NCBI GenBank assembly: GCA_947628675.1
Contig: CANRAR010000004.1
Coordinates: forward strand, 81,790-145,789
DNA: 64,000 bases
Source: an uncultured Clostridia bacterium
GTDB lineage: Bacteria > Bacillota > Clostridia > Christensenellales > Borkfalkiaceae
Direction of reading: 5' to 3'
Made by a program: the position numbers and the translations under genes. Each line of letters begins with the position of its first letter. The first letter of the stretch is position 1. Of this stretch, positions 41,252 to 49,031 are shown piece by piece. The notes below the pieces were generated by a model. The model saw only the letters and a program-made list of their open reading frames with translations. It was not told the origin of the DNA and ran no database searches.

Positions 41252-42811
41252 ATGAAACGGATTTTGGCAGTCTTGCTTGCCTTTGTTACCGCGTTCTGCC
41301 TGTGCTTTGGGCTTGTGGCTTGCGGCGGCAAAGTCGGAAACAACAACAGCGCTGTTGACGGCGGTGGCGGCAACGGCGGCGGCGGTGCCGGCGGCGGTGG
41401 TGGTGGAGCCGGTGGAGGCGGCGGCGGTGCCGGAGGAGGCGGAGACAATAAGCAGAAGCCCGACTTCGTCATGCCCGAGGGCGGCTTCGATACGAGCAAG
41501 CCCGTCACCATTACCTTCTACCACACCATGAACCAAAATCTTCGCATGGTACTCGATTCCGCCATCGAGAAGTTCACCGAGATGTACCCCAACATCACGG
41601 TGAAGCACAAGCAGATCGGCGACTATGACGACGTACGCTATCAGATCATCACCGAGATCAAAGCGGGCAACCAGCCCAACATCGCGTACTGCTGGCTCGA
41701 CCACGTCGCGGACTTCAACACCTACAAGGCAGTCCAACCGCTCGACAATTTCCTCGCAGACGGCGCATACAGCGATTTGAAAGTCACGCAGGCGGACGGC
41801 ACGAAAGTCCCTCTCAACATGACGGCACAGGAGCAGGCAAATTTCATTGAGGCGTTCTTGGCTGAGGGCAAGCAATTCGGGGACGGCAGCACGATGTACA
41901 CGCTTCCCATCTGCAAGTCCACCGAAGTCCTCTATTACAATGTAGATTTCTTCCGTGATAACAACCTGACCGTTCCCACAACGTGGGACGAGATGGAAGA
42001 GGTCTGTGAGCAGATCAAAGAGATTGCCCCCGACGATTTTGCGTTCGGATACGATTCCGAGTCCAACTGGTTCATCACCATGTGCGAGCAGATGAAAGTT
42101 TCGACGGGCAAAGAGTACTACACCTCCTCCACGGGCACCAAGTATTTGTTCGATAACGAGAAGACCCGCGAATTCGTACAGCGTTTCAAGGGTTGGTACG
42201 ATAACGGCTACTTCACCACGAGAGCCCTTTATAGCAACAAGTACACCTCGACCCTCTTCACGGCGGCTTCGGGCGAAAAGTGCTATATGTGCATCGGCTC
42301 TTCTGCGGGTGCGAAAAACCAAGTGCCTACTGGGAATACGTTTGAAGTCGGCATCAAGCCCATTCCCCAACTCGATCCCGCACATCCCAAGGTAATTTCG
42401 CAGGGGCCTTCCGTCTGCATCTTCAAGAATGAGGATCCTCAGAAAGTCCTTGCAAGTTGGCTGCTCGTCAAGTATCTTACGACGAACATTCCGTTCCAGG
42501 CGCAGTTCGCTACGACCTCCGGCTATGTTCCCGTCTTAAAGCAGGATGTTATGCTCACCAACGCGACGTATGCCGACCTTCTCTCCAAAGCCGACGGCGG
42601 CGATCACATTGCCGCGCTTTCGCAGAAAGTTTGTATGGGGCAGACGGCGGCTTACTATACGTCTCCCGCGTTCCCCGGCTCCTCCAAGGCGCGCGAGCAG
42701 GTGGGGCTTCTGATGTGGGCAGTGTTCAGCAACAGCAAGTCGCTCGATACGGCGTTTGCGGATGCCATTGACGAGTGCAAATACGCGTATCCCTCGGAAC
42801 CGTCCGCATAA
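41252..42811 (+). CDS. ABC-type extracellular solute-binding lipoprotein (orphan)
   Basis: A 519-residue family 1 solute-binding protein. The signal peptide ends LCFGLVACGG (lipobox Cys near 25). A polyglycine linker of about 40 residues made of GGGGN/GGGGA units follows. The binding protein body (VTITFYHTMNQNLRMVLDSAIEKFTEMYPNITV) resembles carbohydrate-binding components. No permease or ATPase genes are adjacent, so it may work with a distant transporter or as a sensor. AAAGGAGAAA precedes ATG at 41252; the tracked extension runs through the leader RNA. It is preceded by leader copy 1 and followed by a terminator. Confidence 0.9.
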   Translation: MKRILAVLLAFVTAFCLCFGLVACGGKVGNNNSAVDGGGGNGGGGAGGGGGGAGGGGGGAGGGGDNKQKPDFVMPEGGFDTSKPVTITFYHTMNQNLRMVLDSAIEKFTEMYPNITVKHKQIGDYDDVRYQIITEIKAGNQPNIAYCWLDHVADFNTYKAVQPLDNFLADGAYSDLKVTQADGTKVPLNMTAQEQANFIEAFLAEGKQFGDGSTMYTLPICKSTEVLYYNVDFFRDNNLTVPTTWDEMEEVCEQIKEIAPDDFAFGYDSESNWFITMCEQMKVSTGKEYYTSSTGTKYLFDNEKTREFVQRFKGWYDNGYFTTRALYSNKYTSTLFTAASGEKCYMCIGSSAGAKNQVPTGNTFEVGIKPIPQLDPAHPKVISQGPSVCIFKNEDPQKVLASWLLVKYLTTNIPFQAQFATTSGYVPVLKQDVMLTNATYADLLSKADGGDHIAALSQKVCMGQTAAYYTSPAFPGSSKAREQVGLLMWAVFSNSKSLDTAFADAIDECKYAYPSEPSA

Positions 42812-42831
42812 AACTTTTCCGCACCCCTCTG

Positions 42832-42869
42832 CGCCCCGCGGCGTTCGCCGCGGGGCGTATTTTTATTTT
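42832..42869 (+). terminator. Terminator of the solute-binding protein gene
   Basis: CGCCCCGCGGCG-tt-CGCCGCGGGGCG followed by TATTTTTATTTT. It is nearly identical to the terminator at 45801, consistent with duplication of the whole cassette. Confidence 0.92.
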
Positions 42870-42912
42870 CGCCGCCCGCCCCCCACAATTTCCAAAAATT
42901 TGCCCATACCGC

Positions 42913-42941
42913 TTGCAAATTATTTCCCCTCGTGGTAGAAT
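42913..42941 (+). promoter_or_regulatory. Promoter of structured leader, copy 2
   Basis: TTGCAA-17 bp-TAGAAT, same as copy 1; predicted +1 at G42948. Confidence 0.85.
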
Positions 42942-42947
42942 GAACTT

Positions 42948-43083
42948 GCGACACAATAGAATACTAACCATATAAAGATACAACGGCGTCGGTGTATCCT
43001 TATACCTTATATGGTTAGTTATTGTGTCGCAACAATTCGGGGATACTCGAAGCGGGCGCCTCGGATTGAGGCGTCCTTATTTT
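42948..43083 (+). ncRNA. Structured 5' leader RNA, copy 2
   Basis: Nearly base-for-base identical to copy 1 (offset 1861 bp) through the stem, loop, GTATCC/GGATAC pair and terminator-like hairpin. The only clear change is C to T in the hairpin's 3' arm (GGCGTCC), which turns a G-C pair into G-U and so keeps the stem. It leads into an LRR lipoprotein gene. Confidence 0.8.
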
Positions 43084-43111
43084 GCCCGAAAAAACGAAAA
43101 GGAGAAAAAAC

Positions 43112-45790
43112 ATGAAACGCAAACTTTTGACGGTGCTGCTCGCGCTTGTCGCCGCACTCTGTCTCTGCCTCGGCCTCGCCGCTTGTGGAAGAAGCAACGA
43201 AGACGACGGGCATGAGCACGTCTACACCGTAGAAAACAAGTGCTCGATCTGCGGCAAGGAATGGGAGTATACCAAATCGGATGCGCTGGAATACACGAAG
43301 GTCGTGTTGGACGGCGTGGAGGGATACGACGTCCGCTTCGGAGTATTTCTTACGGTAAATGTCACATATGATTCGCAGGGATTTCCCACAAATATTGAGC
43401 AAATACCGATCGGCAAGGAACTCGAAGGCGAAGAAGTTGTGTTCCCCTACGGCTACAACGGTCTCCCCGTCATCAGCATCGGGCGGTTTTATCCCTGTAT
43501 GTCGGATACAGTCAAACATATTACCGTGCCCAAGTCCATTCTCTCGTTCGGGCAGAGCATAACCTATCAAAACGGTACGCGCGGCGCATTCCATTGCACG
43601 GCGTTGGAGAAACTCGATCTCCCCGACGGGCTTCCCGTACTTACGCGTCAAGAAATTTCGGCCGATAATGAAGCCACAGTCAATACGGCTTTCCCTCTGT
43701 GTTATAACACATTGTTCTACGATGGCGGAGTGGGCGGGGAATCCTGTCCGCTCTATGAGGATCCCCAATACCGCGAGAACGGCGCGCTGTACATCGGCAA
43801 CTATTTGTTTGAGGCAGACTTTGATGAGCCCGTCGAAAATTATACCGTTAAGGACGGGACAAAGGTCGTCATAAGTCTCCGCGGTGCAAAGCACGTCGTT
43901 TTGCCCGACAGCGTGGAGATAATCGCGCAAGGCGCGTTCAGGAATTCAAGCCTTGAAAGCATCGAGGTAGGAAGCGGCATTGAAGAAATCGGAGGTTATG
44001 TCTTTAATTGGTCTAACCTTACGAGCATCACCCTGCCCGATAAACCCATTTCTATCGGGCAGGGTGCGTTTATGCAAACGCCATTCTTTGAGAATAAAGA
44101 AAATTGGGAATATCTCGGCGAAAAAAGTGCCGATAATTATACTTCCAGTCTTCTTTGCATCGGAAACCACCTGATTTATTTCGCTTGTAGCGCATTCACT
44201 CCGTCTTTTGAAATGAAACCCAACCTGAAATCCATTGCCGGAGATGCGTTTGAATACAGCACCGTCGGTGAGCTGCACATCCCGGATATCGAAACTTGGT
44301 TCAATATCCGCCGCGGCGGAAGTAACGCAACGCCGCGCGCACAGAAATTGATCATCGACGGGCAGGAAACCGCCGCGATCACCATTCCTTCATCCGTGAC
44401 GGAGATCCCCGATTATGCCTTTGCGCGCATGGAATCTCTGACAAGTGTTACCCTGCACGACGGCGTGACCAAAATCGGGGACGGAGCGTTTTTATCCTGT
44501 GAAAATCTTACGGGTATCACGATCCCGAGCGGCGTGACAAAAATCGGAACAAACGCGTTCGGCAATTGCTATAAACTTGCAAGCATCAACGTTTCCGAGG
44601 CAAATCCCAATTACGCAAGCGAAAACGGAATTTTATACAACAAAGCAAAGAACCACATCGTAACGGTGCCGACGGGCTTAACAGGAGCAGTCGTTCTCCC
44701 CAACAGTCTGACTTCGATTGAATATTTTGCGTTTTATAATTGTTACGGCATAACGAGCATCGAGATCCCCGCCGGCGTAACTTCGATCAATGCATACTGG
44801 TTGAATGGTTGTACTGCACTTGCAAGCATCTCTGTTGGCGCAAACAACCCGAATTACAGCAGCCAAGACGGGATTCTATACAATAAGGATAAGACGAAAA
44901 TTGTATGTATTCCGCCTTCGGTTACGGGCGCGATAACCATTCCGGATAGTTTAACTTCGATCGATAGTGGGACGTTCGGTAATTGCACCAAGCTTACGAG
45001 CATCACCGTTGGCGCAAATAACCCGAATTATAGTAGTCAAGACGGGATCTTATACAACAAAGATAAGACGGAAATTGTCTGTGTCCCTCGTGCGATCACG
45101 GGCGCGGTGACCATTCCCGACAGCATTACTACGATTGACAGTTGGACGTTCAGTAATTGCACCAAGCTTACGAGCATCTCCGTTGGCGCAAACCACCCCA
45201 ATTACAGCAGCCAAGACGGGATTCTGTACAACAAAGATAAGACGGAAATCGTATATGTTCCTCTTGCGATCACGGGCACGGTAACGATCCCCGACACCGT
45301 GACCAGGATCGATTATGAGTTCAATAATTGTTATGGCATTACGAGCATAGAGATCCCCGCCAGCGTAACCTCGATCTACGGAACGTTTTCGGGTTGTAGC
45401 GCACTTACAGGCTTCACGGTGGACGCAAACAACCCCAATTATAGTAGCCAAGACGGTATTTTGTACAACAAAAATAAAACGGAAATTTTACGTGTTCCTC
45501 CTACGGTAACGGGCACAGTAACCATTCCCGACGGCGTGACCTCGATTAACTATGGGGCGTTCGAGAATTGCACCGGGATTACGAGCCTTATAATTCCGAA
45601 TAGCGTGACTTCCATTAATTATGCACCGTTTGAGGATAGCAAAAACCTTACGGATATTCAATTCAAAGGAACTGTAGAGGAGTGGCAAGCCATGGACAAG
45701 AACGTTTATTGGGATAACGGTCTCGGCGATTACACCATCACTTGCACGAATGGAAAAATCGCCAAAGACGGCACCGTAACAATGAACTGA
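43112..45790 (+). CDS. BspA-like leucine-rich-repeat lipoprotein 1
   Basis: An 892-residue surface lipoprotein. The signal peptide ends LCLGLAACG. A short Cys/His segment (HEHVYTVENKCSICGKEW) follows. Many LRR_5 (TpLRR/BspA) repeats such as LTSVTLHDGVTKIGDGAFLSCENLTGITIPSGV run from about residue 110 to the end. From about residue 500 the protein has four long tandem modules carrying NPNYSSQDGILYNKDKTEIV followed by a TIPDSIT..I segment. Such proteins are generally adhesins or surface-exposed binding proteins. AAAAGGAGAAA precedes ATG at 43112. Terminator at 45801. Confidence 0.93.
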   Translation: MKRKLLTVLLALVAALCLCLGLAACGRSNEDDGHEHVYTVENKCSICGKEWEYTKSDALEYTKVVLDGVEGYDVRFGVFLTVNVTYDSQGFPTNIEQIPIGKELEGEEVVFPYGYNGLPVISIGRFYPCMSDTVKHITVPKSILSFGQSITYQNGTRGAFHCTALEKLDLPDGLPVLTRQEISADNEATVNTAFPLCYNTLFYDGGVGGESCPLYEDPQYRENGALYIGNYLFEADFDEPVENYTVKDGTKVVISLRGAKHVVLPDSVEIIAQGAFRNSSLESIEVGSGIEEIGGYVFNWSNLTSITLPDKPISIGQGAFMQTPFFENKENWEYLGEKSADNYTSSLLCIGNHLIYFACSAFTPSFEMKPNLKSIAGDAFEYSTVGELHIPDIETWFNIRRGGSNATPRAQKLIIDGQETAAITIPSSVTEIPDYAFARMESLTSVTLHDGVTKIGDGAFLSCENLTGITIPSGVTKIGTNAFGNCYKLASINVSEANPNYASENGILYNKAKNHIVTVPTGLTGAVVLPNSLTSIEYFAFYNCYGITSIEIPAGVTSINAYWLNGCTALASISVGANNPNYSSQDGILYNKDKTKIVCIPPSVTGAITIPDSLTSIDSGTFGNCTKLTSITVGANNPNYSSQDGILYNKDKTEIVCVPRAITGAVTIPDSITTIDSWTFSNCTKLTSISVGANHPNYSSQDGILYNKDKTEIVYVPLAITGTVTIPDTVTRIDYEFNNCYGITSIEIPASVTSIYGTFSGCSALTGFTVDANNPNYSSQDGILYNKNKTEILRVPPTVTGTVTIPDGVTSINYGAFENCTGITSLIIPNSVTSINYAPFEDSKNLTDIQFKGTVEEWQAMDKNVYWDNGLGDYTITCTNGKIAKDGTVTMN

Positions 45791-45800
45791 CAAACCCTTG

Positions 45801-45838
45801 CGCCCCGCGGCGTTCGCCGCGGGGCGTTGTTTCATTTT
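45801..45838 (+). terminator. Terminator of LRR lipoprotein 1 gene
   Basis: CGCCCCGCGGCG-tt-CGCCGCGGGGCG followed by TTGTTTCATTTT; the same hairpin as at 42832. Confidence 0.9.
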
Positions 45839-45889
45839 CGCCGCCCTCATTCCCCTCCCCGCGGTTTTGCCGCGGAAGGCACAAATATA

Positions 45890-45950
45890 TCATTCCGAGC
45901 CGAAGCGCCCGACCGCAAATGCGGTCGGGCGCTTCATGTCGAGGAATCTC
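45890..45950 (+). repeat. Family D hairpin repeat, copy 1
   Basis: tcattccgagccgaag, hairpin cgcccgaccgc-aaat-gcggtcgggcg, then cttcatgtcgaggaatctc. A shorter related copy lies at 60891..60938. Confidence 0.65.
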
Positions 45951-45992
45951 TATTTTTGTCATATCCGCGCGCGGACAGGCATATATTCAACC

Positions 45993-46607
45993 ATGAACGC
46001 CGTGTTCGCGGCGGTGTTTGTTTTGTCCGCCGCCCTCTTCCTCGTCTCCGACCCCGAGGGCTTCCTGCCCGCCCTGCTTGCGGGGGGCGAAAAGGCCGCG
46101 ACGCTGTCGCTTTCGCTCCTCGCCGCCTACTGCGTGTGGCTGGGCTTTTTCAAGGTGTTGGAGAGAAGCGGCCTCTCGGAAAAACTTTCCCGTCTCGTCT
46201 ATCCCGCCGCCCGCCGCCTGTTCCGCTCGGACGACAGGGAGGCGCTCATGCTCGCCTCGCAAAATTTATCGGCGAATTTTTTGGGGCTCCCGGGAGCGCC
46301 CACGCCCCTCGGCATCAGGGCGACCGCCGCCTTTGAGAAGCGCGGCAACCGCTACGCCTCGGATATGCTCTTCGTGCTCAACGCGACGAGCCTGCAACTT
46401 CTCCCCACCACCGTCATTGCCCTGCGCCTCGCCGCGGGCTCTTCCTCTGCCGCCGATATTCTCCTGCCCACGCTTCTTGCCACCCTCTTTTCCACCGTGT
46501 GCGGCGTGGTGCTTCTGCGCCTTCTCTCCCCCCACCATGTCCGCCATTCGCCCTCCGGAAAGCGCGTCCGCCGCCCTGCTCCGCGCGTCCGCCGCCTGAA
46601 AAAATGA
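45993..46607 (+). CDS. spmA: Spore maturation protein A-like membrane protein
   Basis: A 204-residue protein with nucleoside-recognition (Gate) domain features: an N-terminal helix, GFFKVLERSGLSEKLSRLVYPAARRLF near residue 50, and SANFLGLPGAPTPLGIRATAAFE near 92, matching SpmA. SpmA and SpmB are needed for spore core dehydration in Bacillus and Clostridium. The C-terminus is unusually Arg-rich (VRRPAPRVRRLKK). No Shine-Dalgarno is visible before ATG 45993. Its stop overlaps the spmB start (ATGA). Confidence 0.87.
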   Translation: MNAVFAAVFVLSAALFLVSDPEGFLPALLAGGEKAATLSLSLLAAYCVWLGFFKVLERSGLSEKLSRLVYPAARRLFRSDDREALMLASQNLSANFLGLPGAPTPLGIRATAAFEKRGNRYASDMLFVLNATSLQLLPTTVIALRLAAGSSSAADILLPTLLATLFSTVCGVVLLRLLSPHHVRHSPSGKRVRRPAPRVRRLKK

Positions 46608-47116
46608 AGTACTTCGCCCTCGTCATCCCCCTCCTCTTTCTCGCCCTCTTCGTCTTTGCCATCGTCAGGAAGATCAAACTCTACGACTGCTTCACGGAGG
46701 GCGTGAAGGAGGCCATCCCCCTCGTTCTCTCCGTCTTTCCGTATCTTGCGGCGATGCTCATGCTCTCCGAGCTCTTCGAGCGGAGCGGCCTCTCCGCCGC
46801 CCTCACTTCCTTTCTCGCCCCCGCCTTCCGCTTCCTCGGCATTCCGCCCGAAATCGCAAAACTCGTGCTTCTGAAGCCCTTCTCGGGAAACGGCTCCACC
46901 GCGCTCCTCTCGGAAATTTTCGCGCAGTACGGCGCGGACAGTTACATCGCCCGATGCGCCTCCGTGTGCTACGGTTCGAGCGAGACCGTCTTTTACATCT
47001 CCGCCGTCTACTTCGCGGGCACGGGGCGTAAAAATCTAATAAAGCCCATCGCCGTCGCATTGATTTCTAATTTTTTGAGCGTCCTGCTCGGCTGTTTTTT
47101 GTGCCGCATTCTGTAA
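46604..47116 (+). CDS. spmB: Spore maturation protein B-like membrane protein
   Basis: A 170-residue Gate-domain membrane protein. YDCFTEGVKEAIPLVLSVFPYLAAMLMLSE near residue 25 and KPFSGNGSTALLSEIFAQYGADSYIARCASVCYGSSETVFYI near 90 are characteristic SpmB segments. It acts with SpmA. Start at 46604 from the ATGA overlap; the tracked extension is a shadow of spmA. The pair suggests a spore-forming ancestry, though other sporulation genes are not in the window. Confidence 0.88.
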   Translation: MKYFALVIPLLFLALFVFAIVRKIKLYDCFTEGVKEAIPLVLSVFPYLAAMLMLSELFERSGLSAALTSFLAPAFRFLGIPPEIAKLVLLKPFSGNGSTALLSEIFAQYGADSYIARCASVCYGSSETVFYISAVYFAGTGRKNLIKPIAVALISNFLSVLLGCFLCRIL

Positions 47117-47229
47117 AAAAGGTCGCTTTGTAAATTATTCTAACTTTGAAGATTTTTGATGAAAAATAATCACAAGTCCTGTGATACAATGCATAAAAAT
47201 AAGTTTTTATAAATTTTTTCGTCAAATAT

Positions 47230-47258
47230 TTTACTTTTATAAAAAGGGCTTGTATAAT
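47230..47258 (+). promoter_or_regulatory. Promoter of a candidate small RNA
   Basis: TTTACT-17 bp-TATAAT; predicted +1 near 47265. No ORF follows before the terminator at 47316. Confidence 0.65.
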
Positions 47259-47264
47259 AGAGGC

Positions 47265-47366
47265 ACAAACAGCGGAAACGCCCAACACCACTCATAATTT
47301 TCCCCCTTATCATATGCAAAACCCCTCGGAGCGCGAGTTTCGGGGGGTTTTGCGTGTTTGTTTTTT
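47265..47366 (+). ncRNA. Candidate small RNA with intrinsic terminator
   Basis: About 100 bases between a good promoter and a strong terminator, GCAAAACCCCTCG...CGGGGGGTTTTGC (47316..47353) followed by GTGTTTGTTTTTT. The interior has no ORF with a ribosome-binding site and no match I can make to 6S, SRP or tmRNA. Confidence 0.5.
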
Positions 47367-47550
47367 CGAGAAAGGGCTCGCCTTACACCAAGCCCCCTCG
47401 CCGAATACAGCCTTTCTTAAATTTTACTTTCTCCGCCCGAATACAGCCTTCCTTAAATTCCCACTTCCGCCCTGAGCGCTGCCCTATCTTAAATTCTTTC
47501 TCGCCGCCGAATACGGGCGCACCGCAAAATGCGCCTTTCAAACGCCGCAC
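47367..47550. repeat. Degenerate 35-bp tandem repeats
   Basis: Three to four imperfect units of about 35 bp with the core cgaatacagcctttcttaaatt, between about 47396 and 47515. No gene seen. Confidence 0.6.
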
Positions 47551-47579
47551 TTGACAAACGCCCGCCGCGGTGATACAAT
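47551..47579 (+). promoter_or_regulatory. Promoter of glycosyltransferase gene
   Basis: TTGACA-17 bp-TACAAT. Confidence 0.88.
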
Positions 47580-47602
47580 ATCTTTACGCAAAGGAGGCGG
47601 CT

Positions 47603-48835
47603 ATGTGGGTTCTGAACGACACATATAAGCGGCGGTCGAAGGAATACAAAAATTATCTCCGCTATGTGCTCAACGAGTTCAATACCAACGGGAAAAAGAC
47701 GGTACTCATGACGTGCGATACCTATTTTCCCGTCTTCGACGGGGTGATCAACGTCATGGATAACTACGCCCGCCGCCTCGCCGCCGAGATGAACGTCCTC
47801 GTGCTCGTCCCCGCCTTCAAGGGCACCGTCCAAATGCGCGGCTATCCAGTCTTGGGCGTGAAGAGCATCTATTCGGATAAACTCAAATATCAGGTCGCCC
47901 TGCCCGCCTTTGATTTCCGCGCCAAGCGGTATCTCAAAAAGCTGAAAATCGACATCATACACTGTCATTCCCCCTTCTTCATCGGGAAACTCGCCCTCAA
48001 AATACACAAGAAACGTCACATTCCCATGGTGTGCACCTTCCACAGCCAGTACAAGCGGGACTTCATCAAGTACATCGGCGACAACCGCCTCGCAAACTTT
48101 CTTCTGCGCTTCATCATGAAGGTGTTCAACGGCGCCGACGAGGTGTGGACGATGCACCGCAAGACGGCGGAGGTCATCCGCGGCTACGGCTACAAGGGGA
48201 AGATCCGCCTCACGCCCAACGCCACCGCCATCGCCCCGCCCGAAAATTACGGGCGTGAGCGCCTGCTCGCCCGCCAAAAATACGGCGCGGGCGACGACCC
48301 CCTCTTCATCTTCGTGGGGCGGCTCATCACGCAGAAAAATATTCTGTTCATCGCGGAAGTCCTCGGCGAACTCAAACGGCGCGGGATGCGCTTCAAGATG
48401 CTGTTCGCGGGCGACGGGCCCGACCGCGGCAAACTCGAAAAGAAACTCAAAGAGCAAGATGTTTGGGAGAACGTCACCTTCGCGGGGCACATCTCCTCCG
48501 CGACCGAACTTTGCGGCGTATATGCGGCGGCAGACCTCTTCCTCTTCCCGAGTTACTACGACGTCTCGAGCATCGTGCAGATTGAAGCGGCCTCCCGCTA
48601 CACGCCCACCGTGTTCCTCGATGACAGCGTAACCTCGGGCACGGTCACGCCCGGGGTGAACGGCTACTCCTTCCCCAACGACGTTGCGGCCTTTGCCGAC
48701 GGCGTGTGCGCCGCCCTCGCAGACCGCGAGAAACTGCACGAGGTGGGCGAAAACGCCTACCGCGACATCTACGTCTTGTGGGAGGGCATCATCAAACTCA
48801 TCCTCTCCTATTACGATGACATCCTGAAAAATTGA
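47603..48835 (+). CDS. GT4-family glycosyltransferase
   Basis: A 410-residue GT-B glycosyltransferase. The acceptor side has TCDTYFPVFDGVINVMDNYARRLA near residue 37. FIFVGRLITQKNILFIAEVL near 230 starts the nucleotide-sugar domain and YDVSSIVQIEAAS near 320 holds the E-x7-E-like region. The resemblance is to diacylglycerol glucosyltransferases and UDP-sugar alpha-glycosyltransferases. The target may be a glycolipid or a surface glycan. AAAGGAGGCGG precedes ATG at 47603. Neighbouring convergent wzy-like gene suggests an envelope role. Confidence 0.88.
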   Translation: MWVLNDTYKRRSKEYKNYLRYVLNEFNTNGKKTVLMTCDTYFPVFDGVINVMDNYARRLAAEMNVLVLVPAFKGTVQMRGYPVLGVKSIYSDKLKYQVALPAFDFRAKRYLKKLKIDIIHCHSPFFIGKLALKIHKKRHIPMVCTFHSQYKRDFIKYIGDNRLANFLLRFIMKVFNGADEVWTMHRKTAEVIRGYGYKGKIRLTPNATAIAPPENYGRERLLARQKYGAGDDPLFIFVGRLITQKNILFIAEVLGELKRRGMRFKMLFAGDGPDRGKLEKKLKEQDVWENVTFAGHISSATELCGVYAAADLFLFPSYYDVSSIVQIEAASRYTPTVFLDDSVTSGTVTPGVNGYSFPNDVAAFADGVCAALADREKLHEVGENAYRDIYVLWEGIIKLILSYYDDILKN

Positions 48836-48844
48836 ACATACGAA

Positions 48845-48876
48845 AACGGGGAGCCCGCGGGTTCCCCGTTTTTTTA
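48845..48876 (+). terminator. Terminator of the glycosyltransferase gene
   Basis: AACGGGGA-...-TTCCCCGTT followed by TTTTTT. Confidence 0.9.
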
Positions 48877-49025
48877 TGTTCTCTTACTTGTACTCTTTTA
48901 TATTCTATTATATTCTATTACTTGTATTCTTTTGCTTTTATTCTATTACTTATATTCTCTTTTAATCTCTTTTGCTCTTTTGATTTCTCTTGATTTCTTT
49001 TGTATTCTCTCTTATTCTCTTTCTT
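48877..49025. repeat. Pyrimidine-rich low-complexity tract
   Basis: About 150 bases of tattctatta/ctcttttgatttct-like units between the ends of two convergent genes. No coding potential. Confidence 0.7.
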
Positions 49026-49031
49026 GCACTC

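Noticed and set aside
41085-43034. Insertion sequence or MITE ends at the two leader copies
   Set aside because: No transposase and no target duplications; the conserved unit includes promoter, loop motifs and terminator in functional order.
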